DNA of 64,000 nt from Pelagibacteraceae bacterium. GTDB lineage: Bacteria; Pseudomonadota; Alphaproteobacteria; Pelagibacterales; Pelagibacteraceae. Shown in pieces: positions 15,469 to 24,397 of the stretch. How positions within the stretch are numbered: the first letter of the stretch is position 1; each line of letters begins with the position of its first letter. The stretch lies in contig JAGYIF010000001.1 of NCBI GenBank assembly GCA_018402735.1, positions 248,001 through 312,000 on the forward strand, written 5' to 3'. A model generated the notes under the pieces. That model was not told where the DNA came from. It was given only the letters and a program-made list of their open reading frames with translations, and ran no database searches. The position numbers and the translations under genes are program-made.

Positions 15469-18132
15469 CTAAATCATTTTTCTTAATACGTACTGAAGAA
15501 TTCCGCCGTTTTTATAATATTCAACTTCATTTTCCGTATCGATTCTACATAATGTTTTTATTTTTTTAATAGAACCATCTGCAAATTTAATTTCTACATC
15601 TACTTTATCTAATGGATTTACTCCCTTCTCGATATTCAAAATAGTAAATAATTCAGATCCAATTAATTTTAAATTTTTTCTATCTACTCCGTCAATAAAT
15701 TGGAGTGGCAATACTCCCATTCCAACTAAATTAGATCTATGAATTCTTTCAAAGCTTTCAGCAATAACTGCTTTCACTCCTAATAATTTAGTTCCTTTTG
15801 CAGCCCAGTCTCGAGAAGAACCTGTTCCATATTCTTTTCCAGCAATAATAACTAAATCAGTTCCACTTTTTTTATATTCCGTTACCGCGTCAAATACCGG
15901 CATAACTTTTTCATCTGGATACAATTTTGTAAAACCACCTTCTGTTCCTGGTGCCATTTCATTTCTAATTCTTATATTTGCAAAAGTTCCTCTCATCATA
16001 ACTTCATGATTTCCTCGTCTTGCGCCATAAGAGTTATAATCTTTTGGTACCACTTGAAATTTCATAAAGTATTCACCGGTTGGGCTTTCTTTTTGAATAG
16101 ATCCTGCTGGAGAAATGTGATCGGTTGTAATCATGTCACCAAGAATTAACAAAGGTCTTGCGTTTTTAATTGCGCTAAAACCTTCTGGATTATCCGTCAT
16201 ATTGTCAAAAAATGGTGGGCGTTTGACGTACGTAGAATGATCATCCCATTTATAAATACTAGTTGCGTCTGTTTTGATTTCTTGCCATTCTTTAGGTCCT
16301 AAAGAAACGTTGGCATATCTCTTGATAAACATTTCTGCATTAAGTGATCGTAATAAAGTATCTTCAATTTCTTTATTAGATGGCCAAATGTCTTTTAAAT
16401 ACACATCTTTTCCCTCTTTATCTTTTCCAAGAGAATCTTTGTACATGTCAAAATTCATACTTCCAGCAAGAGCGTAGGCAACTACAAGCGGAGGTGATGC
16501 TAAATAATTTGCTTTAACCTGAGCATTAATTCTTCCCTCAAAATTTCTATTTCCTGAAAGAACAGATACTGCATACAAATCATTTTCTTTAATGGCATTA
16601 GAAATATTTTCCGGCAATGGTCCGGAATTTCCAATACAAGTAGTGCAACCATAACCAACTAAATTAAAACCTAATTGATCTAAATATTTGCTTAGATCTG
16701 CTTTATTTAAATAGTCTGTAACTACTTGCGATCCTGGAGCTAAGGATGTTTTTACCCATGGCTTTGTTTGTAATCCTTTTTCAACAGCTTTTTTTGCAAG
16801 CAAACCTGCGCCAATTAAAACGTTTGGATTAGATGTGTTAGTACAAGAAGTAATAGCTGCAATAACAATATCTCCATCCTTGATACTGTAATTTGCATTA
16901 GCTACTTTAGAAGTATTGGCTGTTGATCTTTTTGTTGTATCTTTAAATACTTTTGCAAAGTTAGGTGATGCTTCTGTTAACAAAACTTTATCTTGAGGTC
17001 GTTTTGGACCTGAAATAGTAGGAACTACGGTGGACATATCTAATGATAAAGTATCAGTGAACACTAAATCATTACTTGCCCACAAACCTTGTTCTTTTGC
17101 ATAAGCCTCAACCAGCGCTACGGTATGATCATCCCGGCCTGAAAATTTTAAATATTTAATAGTTTCATCATCTATTGGAAAAAAACCACAAGTTGCTCCA
17201 TACTCAGGCGCCATGTTTGCAATTGTTGCTCTATCAGCTAATGTTAAATTTTTTAATCCTGGTCCATAAAATTCAACGAATTTTTCTACCACGCCTTTGT
17301 CTCTAAGCATCTTAACCACTGTTAATACTAAATCTGTAGCAGTTGTGCCTTCTGGTAATTTATTAGTAACTTCAAATCCAATTACTTCTGGTAGTAACAT
17401 GGATATAGGCTGACCTAGCATTCCTGCTTCTGCCTCAATACCACCAACGCCCCATCCCAACACCGAAAGACCATTCACCATGGTAGTATGACTATCTGTT
17501 CCAACTAATGTGTCAGGGTATGCGTATAGTTCATCTTTGTATTTAGAAGACCAAACTACTTTAGATAAATATTCTAAATTAACCTGATGGCAAATTCCAG
17601 TTCCTGGCGGAACAATTCTAAAATTATCAAAAGCTTGCTGTCCCCACTTTAAAAAGGAGTATCGTTCTCCATTTCTTTCAAATTCTCGCGTAACATTTTT
17701 TTCTAATGAATCTTTGTGAGCAAAACTATCTACCTGAACAGAATGATCTATGACTAGATCAACTGCTGATAAGGGATTAATTGATTTTGGATCTTTTTTT
17801 TTATTTTGAACCCATTCTCTCATTGCCGCAAGGTCTGCTACCGCAGGAATACCTGTGTAATCTTGAAGCAATACTCTAGCCGGACGATATGCAATTTCGG
17901 TATTGGATTTTTTATCTTTCAACCATTGTTGAACTGCTTTGATTTGAGATTTGTCTACTGTGGTATCATCTTCATACCGAAGTAAGTTTTCTAATAAAAC
18001 TTTAAGCGATTTTGGTAATTTTGAGATGCCTTCTAGGCCATTTTTTTCTGCTTCGGGTAGGCTATAAATATTATAGCTCTGATTACCTACTGTTAATTTT
18101 TTTTTAGAGTGAAATGAGTTTTTGCTATGCAT
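15469..18132 (-). CDS. acnA: Aconitate hydratase (AcnA type)
   Basis: 887 residues from the ATG at 18132 (MHSKNSFHSKK), the usual AcnA/IRP1 length; an upstream in-frame start at 18174 adds 14 unmatched residues. Seen: LLQDYTGIPAVADLAAMR near 90, DLVIDHSVQVD near 125, DSHTTMVNGLSVLGWGVGGIE near 213, the 4Fe-4S ligands in AITSCTNTSNP and CTTCIGNSGPLP, and KEYGTGSSRDWAAKG in the C-terminal swivel domain. It interconverts citrate and isocitrate in the TCA cycle. It is contiguous with the PrpD family gene. It could also act on 2-methylaconitate. Confidence 0.94.
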   Translation of the reverse strand: MHSKNSFHSKKKLTVGNQSYNIYSLPEAEKNGLEGISKLPKSLKVLLENLLRYEDDTTVDKSQIKAVQQWLKDKKSNTEIAYRPARVLLQDYTGIPAVADLAAMREWVQNKKKDPKSINPLSAVDLVIDHSVQVDSFAHKDSLEKNVTREFERNGERYSFLKWGQQAFDNFRIVPPGTGICHQVNLEYLSKVVWSSKYKDELYAYPDTLVGTDSHTTMVNGLSVLGWGVGGIEAEAGMLGQPISMLLPEVIGFEVTNKLPEGTTATDLVLTVVKMLRDKGVVEKFVEFYGPGLKNLTLADRATIANMAPEYGATCGFFPIDDETIKYLKFSGRDDHTVALVEAYAKEQGLWASNDLVFTDTLSLDMSTVVPTISGPKRPQDKVLLTEASPNFAKVFKDTTKRSTANTSKVANANYSIKDGDIVIAAITSCTNTSNPNVLIGAGLLAKKAVEKGLQTKPWVKTSLAPGSQVVTDYLNKADLSKYLDQLGFNLVGYGCTTCIGNSGPLPENISNAIKENDLYAVSVLSGNRNFEGRINAQVKANYLASPPLVVAYALAGSMNFDMYKDSLGKDKEGKDVYLKDIWPSNKEIEDTLLRSLNAEMFIKRYANVSLGPKEWQEIKTDATSIYKWDDHSTYVKRPPFFDNMTDNPEGFSAIKNARPLLILGDMITTDHISPAGSIQKESPTGEYFMKFQVVPKDYNSYGARRGNHEVMMRGTFANIRIRNEMAPGTEGGFTKLYPDEKVMPVFDAVTEYKKSGTDLVIIAGKEYGTGSSRDWAAKGTKLLGVKAVIAESFERIHRSNLVGMGVLPLQFIDGVDRKNLKLIGSELFTILNIEKGVNPLDKVDVEIKFADGSIKKIKTLCRIDTENEVEYYKNGGILQYVLRKMI

Positions 18133-18207
18133 TATGATGTACGTACGAATATTCTTTAAGAATTTAATTTGCAAGATTTATTTAATGAATTTTAGTAAAA
18201 GATCAAC

Positions 18208-18609
18208 ATGGATAAAAAAGATTTCAGCAAAATGAGTATGAAAGAATGGTTAAAAATTCTCGATTCTGAGCAATTTATGATTTTAAGAGAAGAAGCAACG
18301 GAACCAGCCCACACAAGCGAACTTAATGACGAAAAAAGAAAAGGTGATTACTTTTGTGTAGGTTGCAATACAAAACTATTTTCTTCAGAAACAAAATATA
18401 ATAGCGGTTCTGGCTGGCCTTCTTTTTACGATAGTTTACCAGGGGTATTTGAAACAAAAACTGATTACTTATTAGGATATCCAAGAACAGAATATCATTG
18501 CGCAACATGTGGGGGTCATCACGGTCATATATTTGACGATGGTCCAGCGCCAACCGGTAAACGATTTTGTAATAATGGGAAAACTTTAATATTTAAAAAA
18601 AATGACTAA
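18208..18609 (+). CDS. msrB: Peptide-methionine (R)-S-oxide reductase
   Basis: A 133-residue MsrB. Two zinc-binding CxxC pairs (CVGCNTKLF and CATCGGHHGH) flank the substrate motif SGSGWPSFYD, and the catalytic Cys is in GKRFCNNGKTL near the C-terminus. It repairs methionine-R-sulfoxide in oxidised proteins. The first 30 residues carry an extra helix before the core. The stop overlaps the start of the next gene by 8 bases. It is divergent from acnA across a 75-base gap. Confidence 0.95.
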   Translation: MDKKDFSKMSMKEWLKILDSEQFMILREEATEPAHTSELNDEKRKGDYFCVGCNTKLFSSETKYNSGSGWPSFYDSLPGVFETKTDYLLGYPRTEYHCATCGGHHGHIFDDGPAPTGKRFCNNGKTLIFKKND

Positions 18610-18991
18610 AGAATTTAGAAATAATAGCAAAGTTGGGTACATGCTGCACAACGGTGGGTTAGAATTTAAAAAAATTTCTGACACCGAATATGAATATAGA
18701 ACCACTTTAAAAGATTTTCATATGAATGCTGCTGGCGTTACTCATGGCGGGTACATTATGTCGGTTCTAGATTCTGGGATGGGAACAGCTGCCCATCAAG
18801 TTATTGACGGTATTGCTGTGACCATAACTTTAGATATCAAATTTATAGCAGGATCTAAACCAGGAGAAGAAATTATTGGTTTTGCTAAAATAAAAAAGCA
18901 AACCAAATCTCTTATTTTTATGCAAGGAGAATTAACTAGCGCTGGAAGAACGTTGGCTACTGCTGAAGGAATTTGGAAAGTAATTAAATAA
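18602..18991 (+). CDS. PaaI-type hotdog thioesterase
   Basis: 129 residues with the hotdog thioesterase signature MNAAGVTHGGYIMSVLDSGMG near residues 40-60, followed by AVTITLDIKFIAGSKPGE. These proteins hydrolyse acyl-CoA thioesters, often aromatic or short-chain ones; the substrate is not evident. The start overlaps the msrB stop by 8 bases, so it is co-transcribed. It ends 6 bases from the convergent hydroxyacid dehydrogenase stop. Confidence 0.85.
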   Translation: MTKEFRNNSKVGYMLHNGGLEFKKISDTEYEYRTTLKDFHMNAAGVTHGGYIMSVLDSGMGTAAHQVIDGIAVTITLDIKFIAGSKPGEEIIGFAKIKKQTKSLIFMQGELTSAGRTLATAEGIWKVIK

Positions 18992-18997
18992 ATTAAC

Positions 18998-19945
18998 TTA
19001 TTGAATTTTACGAATAGAATCGCCGTCCAAATATTTTTCTAAATTTTCAAGCATTTGTTCATACATCAAAGAATAGTTTTCTTTTGTTACATAGCCAAGG
19101 TGCGGAAACAGCAACGCATTCGGTATAAATCTTAATTTGTGATTTGCTGGAAGAGGCTCTTCTGAATACACATCTAATCCAGCACCTGCGATTTTGTTTT
19201 CTTCTAACGCCCGAACTAAGTCTTCTTCGTTTACAATTTCACCCCTCGACGTATTGATCAAATAAGCATCTTCCTTCATCATGCAAAGATCATCATATTT
19301 AATTAAGTTTTTTGTGCGTTCGCTTAATACTAAATGAATACTAACCACATCAGCTCTTGCCAAAAGATCTTCTTTAGCAACGGCCAAAACTCCTTTTGTT
19401 TTTGCATCCGCAATTTTTAAATTTTCACTCCAAGCAATAACTTCCATGCCAAATGCTTTTCCAATAGTTGCAACTTGAGTTCCTTGTGTTCCAAGGCCTA
19501 TTACTCCTAATGTTTTGCCTTTAAGCTCTGTTCCCAAAGTTGTTTGCCAGTACCCTTGGTACATATTCTCGGTTTCTTCTCTTAAATTTCTAGCAAGACC
19601 CAAAATTAAAGCCCAAGTTAATTCTGCGGTAGGATTTGAATGTGTGTCTGTTCCTAAAATAGTAATATTTTTTTGTTTTGCAGTCTTTAGATCAATCGCC
19701 TGATTTCTCATGCCACTGGTGATAATAAGTTTTAAGTTAGTACATGCATTAAGTAACTTTGTAGTAATTGGAGTTCGTTCACGCATAATTAATAAGGCAT
19801 CAAAGTCCATCAGATTTTCAATAGCATGATCCTCATCTTCAAAGGGTTCTTGAAATACTTTTAGCTCACAACGGTTTTTTATTTTTTTCCAATTTGCAAA
19901 GTGATCTGCTACTTTTTGATAATCATCTAAAATGGCAACTTTCAT
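18998..19945 (-). CDS. D-2-hydroxyacid dehydrogenase family protein
   Basis: A 315-residue NAD-dependent dehydrogenase of the D-isomer family (relatives: SerA, GyaR, hydroxypyruvate reductase). Dinucleotide motif TLGVIGLGTQGTQVA near residue 145; catalytic Arg in INTSRGEIVNEEDLV near 235; Glu in YSEEPLP near 264 and His in LLFPHLGYVT near 283. No ACT domain, so not typical SerA. It lies 67 bases after glaH on the same strand; a direct pathway link is not shown because GlaH makes L-2-hydroxyglutarate. Confidence 0.87.
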   Translation of the reverse strand: MKVAILDDYQKVADHFANWKKIKNRCELKVFQEPFEDEDHAIENLMDFDALLIMRERTPITTKLLNACTNLKLIITSGMRNQAIDLKTAKQKNITILGTDTHSNPTAELTWALILGLARNLREETENMYQGYWQTTLGTELKGKTLGVIGLGTQGTQVATIGKAFGMEVIAWSENLKIADAKTKGVLAVAKEDLLARADVVSIHLVLSERTKNLIKYDDLCMMKEDAYLINTSRGEIVNEEDLVRALEENKIAGAGLDVYSEEPLPANHKLRFIPNALLFPHLGYVTKENYSLMYEQMLENLEKYLDGDSIRKIQ

Positions 19946-19989
19946 AAAAACTCTAATAAATTATTTTGTTAAAACTATCCTTATCCAAG

Positions 19990-20009
19990 TATTTGTTAAC
20001 AAACAAATA
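19990..20009. repeat. Inverted repeat with 8-base arms between glaH and the hydroxyacid dehydrogenase
   Basis: Arms TATTTGTT and AACAAATA are separated by AACA; an inner perfect palindrome TTTGTTAACAAA is also present. The element fills part of the 67-base gap and lies about 45 bases before the dehydrogenase start. No T-run follows on the minus strand, so it is more likely an operator or processing hairpin than a terminator. Confidence 0.35.
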
Positions 20010-20012
20010 ATA

Positions 20013-20933
20013 TTACAATTTGCTAGAGTAAAATACCCCGCGTTGACGGAGTAACTCCCGGGACATATTGGGACTTGATTGGAAGGCCCTTCTTCCATGA
20101 AGTAAAAAATGATTATTAGAAAAAATAGAATAACCAGGAGGCAATTTAAAAGCGATGTGGTTGATGCTATTTTCTAAAGAATTGGACAATTTGTTTAAAA
20201 ACAAACCTTGCTCTAATGATGTAGGTTCTGGAAATTGATCGATATAAGAGATGATAGGTCTGCCCTCTTTATCTTTTGAAAAAACAGGATGTTCAATTTT
20301 ATAATCAATATTTTTGCTTTTTGGCGAACCCCAGATAAAATTTTCTTTTGCTACTGGATCTTTCGTGAACGTATCTAAATCTTCCCAATCATCCAAATGC
20401 AGTAAAACACTTTCTCCTCCATTGGCATTTTCTTCTTTCATCTTCATCATAAGCAACCAATCTGTTTTTTCTTTCACATACGTTCCGTCTGTATGTAAAT
20501 CTAATTTTTTATAAGCCTTTCGCAAATATGAATCGCTATTATCAGTATGTTTAACTTCAAATCGTGCGTAGAATTTTCCTGCCATTGCATCAAAGTTAGG
20601 TGTGCCAACCAAGTGGGTTAATGCTGTCGATAATTTTACTAAAAAATCTGTGTCATATTTATTGCTGTCCATATGTTCAGGACCAACAATAAAGGCTCCT
20701 TGATCACGATCTTGCAACGTTTTGTTAATGATGTCTTTGATTTTTCCGTCAAATACTTTGTTAAAAATATCGGAAATATGAAATCGTAAAAAAGGTTTGT
20801 ATTCAATATCTAGCAGTTCATTTTGATCAAATAGGTCCTTAACTTTATCTAAATAATCATTCTTAATTTTTATATCTAGTAGGCGCTCACTGGCTGGATG
20901 ATGACTAATATGTAAACCGGTAACTGAGTTCAT
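20013..20933 (-). CDS. glaH: Glutarate 2-hydroxylase, CsiD/GlaH family 2OG-Fe(II) oxygenase
   Basis: A 306-residue protein with many stretches matching E. coli CsiD/GlaH: LDIEYKPFLRF near 43, NFDAMAGKFYARFEVKHTDNS near 117, iron ligands HTD in LDLHTDGTYV near 148, LLLHLDDWEDLD near 178, SYIDQF near 230, distal His in HFLLHGRRAF near 278 and the 2OG-binding Arg in SRELLRQRG near 295. GlaH hydroxylates glutarate to L-2-hydroxyglutarate, part of lysine-derived glutarate use. LhgO and lysine-degradation genes are not here. Its ATG abuts the azlD stop, so it is the third gene of azlC-azlD-glaH. Confidence 0.88.
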   Translation of the reverse strand: MNSVTGLHISHHPASERLLDIKIKNDYLDKVKDLFDQNELLDIEYKPFLRFHISDIFNKVFDGKIKDIINKTLQDRDQGAFIVGPEHMDSNKYDTDFLVKLSTALTHLVGTPNFDAMAGKFYARFEVKHTDNSDSYLRKAYKKLDLHTDGTYVKEKTDWLLMMKMKEENANGGESVLLHLDDWEDLDTFTKDPVAKENFIWGSPKSKNIDYKIEHPVFSKDKEGRPIISYIDQFPEPTSLEQGLFLNKLSNSLENSINHIAFKLPPGYSIFSNNHFLLHGRRAFQSSPNMSRELLRQRGVFYSSKL

Positions 20934-21260
20934 TTAAATGTAAAAATTAATAATAAGAAAAGTCATAGTGCTTACAAAAATTGATAATATCACATTTTTT
21001 TTAAACAAAAAATAAATTGCAATTGCAACGCCTGTGGAAAATAAGCGGCTAGAAAATGATGTTTCTGCCAATAGACCTGCGGGAAATAGAATAATTTTAG
21101 CAATTACTGCTGAAATAATGCCTACGGAAATACATTTAATCCATTGAAAAATAATACTATCAACAGATACATTCTTTGCGCTAAAGATACCAAATGCCCT
21201 ACAACAATACGTAGCAACACTTGCTAAAAAAATAGAAAAATAAATAAAATTAGCTGTCAT
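20934..21260 (-). CDS. azlD: AzlD family branched-chain amino-acid transport protein
   Basis: A 108-residue, four-span AzlD-like subunit. Its hydrophobic segments include RAFGIFSAKN and FPAGLLAETSFSSRLFSTGVAIA. AzlD works with AzlC as a small subunit in amino-acid export (branched-chain amino acids and analogues in known cases). The start overlaps azlC by 11 bases and the stop abuts glaH. Short AzlD proteins diverge widely, so the assignment rests on size, topology and the azlC neighbour. Confidence 0.8.
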   Translation of the reverse strand: MTANFIYFSIFLASVATYCCRAFGIFSAKNVSVDSIIFQWIKCISVGIISAVIAKIILFPAGLLAETSFSSRLFSTGVAIAIYFLFKKNVILSIFVSTMTFLIINFYI

Positions 21261-21954
21261 AAGTTTCTTTTTTAAAAATAATGAAACCCAGCGTACCAGC
21301 TACTAATCCTGCGACAAAAACAGACCAATCAGGTATATAATGAAATAATATAACGCTCAATATAGCTCCTGCGATAATTGAAAATATTAATTTTTTTTCT
21401 TTAAGATTGCTCAATGTCATGATTAAAAAATAAATAGGATTAATAAAAACAAATCCAACTAGTGTTTCATACGAGACTAAATGTGAAACTAAATATCCAA
21501 GTACAGTACAAACAACAGAGCTCATCCATAAAAATCCACCTAATCCTAAAAAATAATCAAATTTATCTTCTTGGGGTAATTTCTTATGAACGGCAATCAT
21601 ATTAAACCAAGCCGTAATTGCTATCACATGTGCTAAACAATAGTACTTCCATTTTGGATAATGGGGATGACGAATAATAGGTATTAGATTAACCGTCATC
21701 GGATACAATCTTGCATTAGTTAGCAAAACAGCCAAAAAAATATTAAGAAAAGTACCTCCAGCTACAATGGTTTCTGCCATTACAAATTGACCTGGAAGTG
21801 CAAATGTAAAAAGGGTGGATGATAAGCTTTGGAGCAAATCAAAACCTGAACTTTTTAAATATGCTCCGAACGCAAACATGCTAGTACCAAGTCCAATCAC
21901 AGGAATACCTACTGCGTGACGAATACCATTCGTAAAACTTAACCAATTAATCAT
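21250..21954 (-). CDS. azlC: AzlC family amino-acid exporter, large subunit
   Basis: A 234-residue membrane protein with the AzlC pattern: GIPVIGLGTSMFAFGAYLKSSG near the N-terminus, FALPGQFVMAETIVAGG near residue 50, LTNARLYPMTVNLIP near 78, then several further spans. It forms the main channel of the AzlCD exporter. First gene of azlC-azlD-glaH. An inverted repeat lies 14 bases before its start codon. The substrate is unknown; linkage to a 2OG oxygenase suggests an amino-acid-derived carboxylate, as inference only. Confidence 0.86.
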   Translation of the reverse strand: MINWLSFTNGIRHAVGIPVIGLGTSMFAFGAYLKSSGFDLLQSLSSTLFTFALPGQFVMAETIVAGGTFLNIFLAVLLTNARLYPMTVNLIPIIRHPHYPKWKYYCLAHVIAITAWFNMIAVHKKLPQEDKFDYFLGLGGFLWMSSVVCTVLGYLVSHLVSYETLVGFVFINPIYFLIMTLSNLKEKKLIFSIIAGAILSVILFHYIPDWSVFVAGLVAGTLGFIIFKKETYDS

Positions 21955-21967
21955 GATGACTATTTAA

Positions 21968-21986
21968 CTAAAGGTCTTGACCTTAG
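21968..21986. promoter_or_regulatory. Inverted repeat before azlC
   Basis: AAGGTC and GACCTT are separated by TT, with flanking CTA/TAG extending the symmetry apart from one extra base. It lies just upstream of the azlC start. A two-base centre is too tight for an RNA loop, so a DNA-binding site for a dimeric regulator is the better reading. The regulator is unknown. Confidence 0.35.
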
Positions 21987-22068
21987 CTATAACAATTTAG
22001 TTTTATAAACAAATGTACATGAGCGTTCAAGGGTATATCTTGGTAATCTTTGAGTATTATGAGAAATT

Positions 22069-23688
22069 TTATTTTGTAATAATCTCAGGACCCATCACTG
22101 AGTTTGGTAACCAGGTGGATAACCATGGAACATAAGTGACTATAATCAAAAATACAAAAAGAACAGTCACGAATGGAAAAGCAGCTTTGACTACCTGGGT
22201 TAAACTCATTCCAGTGATACCAGAAGTCACAAATAAGTTCAGACCAATCGGTGGTGTGATCATTCCAATTTCCATATTCACAACCATAATGATGCCCAAA
22301 TGAATTGGGTCAATGCCTAATTCCATCGCAATCGGAAAAACAACCGGAGCAACAATTAGTAGGAGGCCCGAAGGTTCCATGAACTGACCACCAAGTAATA
22401 ATAAAATATTTACGGCAATTAAAAACGTAAACCAGTTAAACCCTGCGCCCAACATCCATTCCGTGATAGTTTGTGGAATACGTTCGGCAGCTAGCACATG
22501 TGCAAATATTAATGCATTAGCGATAATAAACATAAGCATCACTGTAGTTTTGCCAGCATCTAAAATGACACGCTTAGTTTCTTCATCTTTTAGAACAGGC
22601 CATAATCCTTTGCCCATGATCATAAAGTTGCGAGCCCAAATTCTAATACCTTGACCAACGAATAACAACATCGTCCCGGGATGCATTGTTGGGCTACGCC
22701 AGACAAGATACAATACGCTCAGAGAAATTGATGCAATGAGCGACCATTGTAATCTACCAGTAAAGGTCACACCCTCAACGCCTGATAGTGCAAAAAAAGA
22801 TAAAATTAAAGAAATTAAAAAAAAAGTAACACCATATACTGTTGCTTTAAACCCAATAATTGCTTGGGGTGAATCTGTTTTGCGAATCCAGGGCTCATCT
22901 TTAAAAGGACCCATGTCACGATAAATAAATATTGCAACAAAGGCTGAATATACTGCTGCAGCAGCAGCAGCTTCAGTAGGTGTAAAAACCCCGCCATAGA
23001 TACCACCCATAATAATAATAATCAAAAACAACCCCCAAAATGCATCTTTACCGCTCGCAAATAACTCACTCATGCCTTTCCAATTTTCAGCTGGCAAATT
23101 TTTATAGCGAGCAACTACATAAATAACTACCATCAACATTAAACCAGCAAGCAATCCTGGAATCACACCCGCCAAAAACATACGTCCCACAGACACATCC
23201 ACGGAGGCTGCGTAAACAACCATTACAATGGAAGGTGGAATTAAAATACCTAGTGTTCCTGCATTTGCGATAATTCCTGCTGCAAACTCTTTTGAGTAAC
23301 CAACCTGACGCATTCCAGCAATTGCGATTGTACCAATTGCGACTACTGTTGCAGGTGATGAACCAGATAAAGCTGCAAACATCATGCATGCAAGCACTGA
23401 TGCCATTGCCAGACCGCCCCGAAAGTGACCAACTGATGCAATCGCAAATCGGATTAGGCGTTTTGCAACACTGCCAGTCGACATAAAACTAGAGGCTAAT
23501 ATAAAAAAAGGAATTGCCAACAAAGTGTAGTGAGTTCCAACACCAAAAAGGGAAATCGCCACTGATGACAAAGATTCGTTAGTGAACAGCGCTACATATA
23601 AAATTGAAGATAGTCCAAGAGACAAACCAACGGGAGCGCCCAGAAGTAAAAGACCAAGAACCAAAGCAAACAAAACTAATGTTTCCAT
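22069..23688 (-). CDS. dctM: TRAP transporter large permease (DctM), long form
   Basis: A 539-residue DctM-type permease, about 110 residues longer than the usual 425-435. N-terminal family stretches include FFILASSFMSTG near 61 and ALSGSSPATVVAIGT near 106, then GILIPPSIVMVVYAA near 147, and in the C-terminal half GMITPPIGLNLFVTSGI. The extra material lies at about residues 258-375: a hydrophilic loop (KDEPWIRKTDSP) and two added membrane segments. It is the ion-coupled membrane subunit of a tripartite periplasmic transporter with DctQ and DctP on the same strand. GC content looks higher than in most neighbours. Confidence 0.93.
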   Translation of the reverse strand: METLVLFALVLGLLLLGAPVGLSLGLSSILYVALFTNESLSSVAISLFGVGTHYTLLAIPFFILASSFMSTGSVAKRLIRFAIASVGHFRGGLAMASVLACMMFAALSGSSPATVVAIGTIAIAGMRQVGYSKEFAAGIIANAGTLGILIPPSIVMVVYAASVDVSVGRMFLAGVIPGLLAGLMLMVVIYVVARYKNLPAENWKGMSELFASGKDAFWGLFLIIIIMGGIYGGVFTPTEAAAAAAVYSAFVAIFIYRDMGPFKDEPWIRKTDSPQAIIGFKATVYGVTFFLISLILSFFALSGVEGVTFTGRLQWSLIASISLSVLYLVWRSPTMHPGTMLLFVGQGIRIWARNFMIMGKGLWPVLKDEETKRVILDAGKTTVMLMFIIANALIFAHVLAAERIPQTITEWMLGAGFNWFTFLIAVNILLLLGGQFMEPSGLLLIVAPVVFPIAMELGIDPIHLGIIMVVNMEIGMITPPIGLNLFVTSGITGMSLTQVVKAAFPFVTVLFVFLIIVTYVPWLSTWLPNSVMGPEIITK

Positions 23689-23697
23689 GATGACTAA

Positions 23698-24378
23698 TTA
23701 ATCTTTCAAAATATTTATATTTTTTTTGACAAGATCTTCAGCTTCATGTCCTGCAATCATCATTTCACGATCGCCCCGGTAAATTTGTACTATCGCTTGA
23801 AGACTTCTGTAGCACACCAAAGCTAAACTAATCGGTAAAATAATCAACACAAGCCAACGTTGAACACGATCGTTAACACCAAAAGTTTCTTGAACCCAAA
23901 CTGGCCAGCGAAGTTCTTCTGTTCCTATATTGACCTTGTACATTTTTGCCCAATACTCAATTGCACCAGACCGAGTTTCAACTCCTATTACTTGAAGCCA
24001 AGATGCATCAAGTAAAATTAATCCATAAACGACACCCGTTGCAGCGCCAAAAATCGCAATCCATTTTGCAATGGGCCTTGGAACGGCCTTCACTAGAATA
24101 TCAACACCTAAATGCGTGCTTCGTTTAATACCATAACTCATACCGACTAAGATCAGCCACGAAAACGTTACCATAGTAAATTCAAGAGCAGCAGACCATC
24201 CAGTATTAAAAGCATATCGCGCAATAACCTGACTGAATGAAACAATAGTTAGCAACAACATTAAAATAATAATCAGATTATCTTCTAGTTTATCCACTGC
24301 CTTAGGTGAAAAGCGCTCCCAAATAAAAAGAGCTATCATCATTCCAAGTAATAATAGATGTGGAGTGTATCCAGACAT
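23698..24378 (-). CDS. dctQ: TRAP transporter small permease (DctQ)
   Basis: 226 residues from the ATG at 24378 (MSGYTPHLLLLGMM); a TTG at 24411 lies in the upstream hairpin and is rejected. Four membrane segments, with the family motif W-x-x-L-x-x-x-M around LEFTMVTFSWLILVGMSYGIKRSTHLGVDIL. Longer than typical DctQ (about 160-180) because of a loop at about residues 140-175, parallel to the extended DctM. It lies 9 bases before dctM. Confidence 0.9.
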   Translation of the reverse strand: MSGYTPHLLLLGMMIALFIWERFSPKAVDKLEDNLIIILMLLLTIVSFSQVIARYAFNTGWSAALEFTMVTFSWLILVGMSYGIKRSTHLGVDILVKAVPRPIAKWIAIFGAATGVVYGLILLDASWLQVIGVETRSGAIEYWAKMYKVNIGTEELRWPVWVQETFGVNDRVQRWLVLIILPISLALVCYRSLQAIVQIYRGDREMMIAGHEAEDLVKKNINILKD

Positions 24379-24397
24379 TATAGAATCTTTATAATTG

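Noticed and set aside
22951..22980. CAG-like triplet repeat in dctM
   Set aside because: It encodes an alanine run in the conserved TEAAAAAA stretch typical of DctM, not a repeat expansion.
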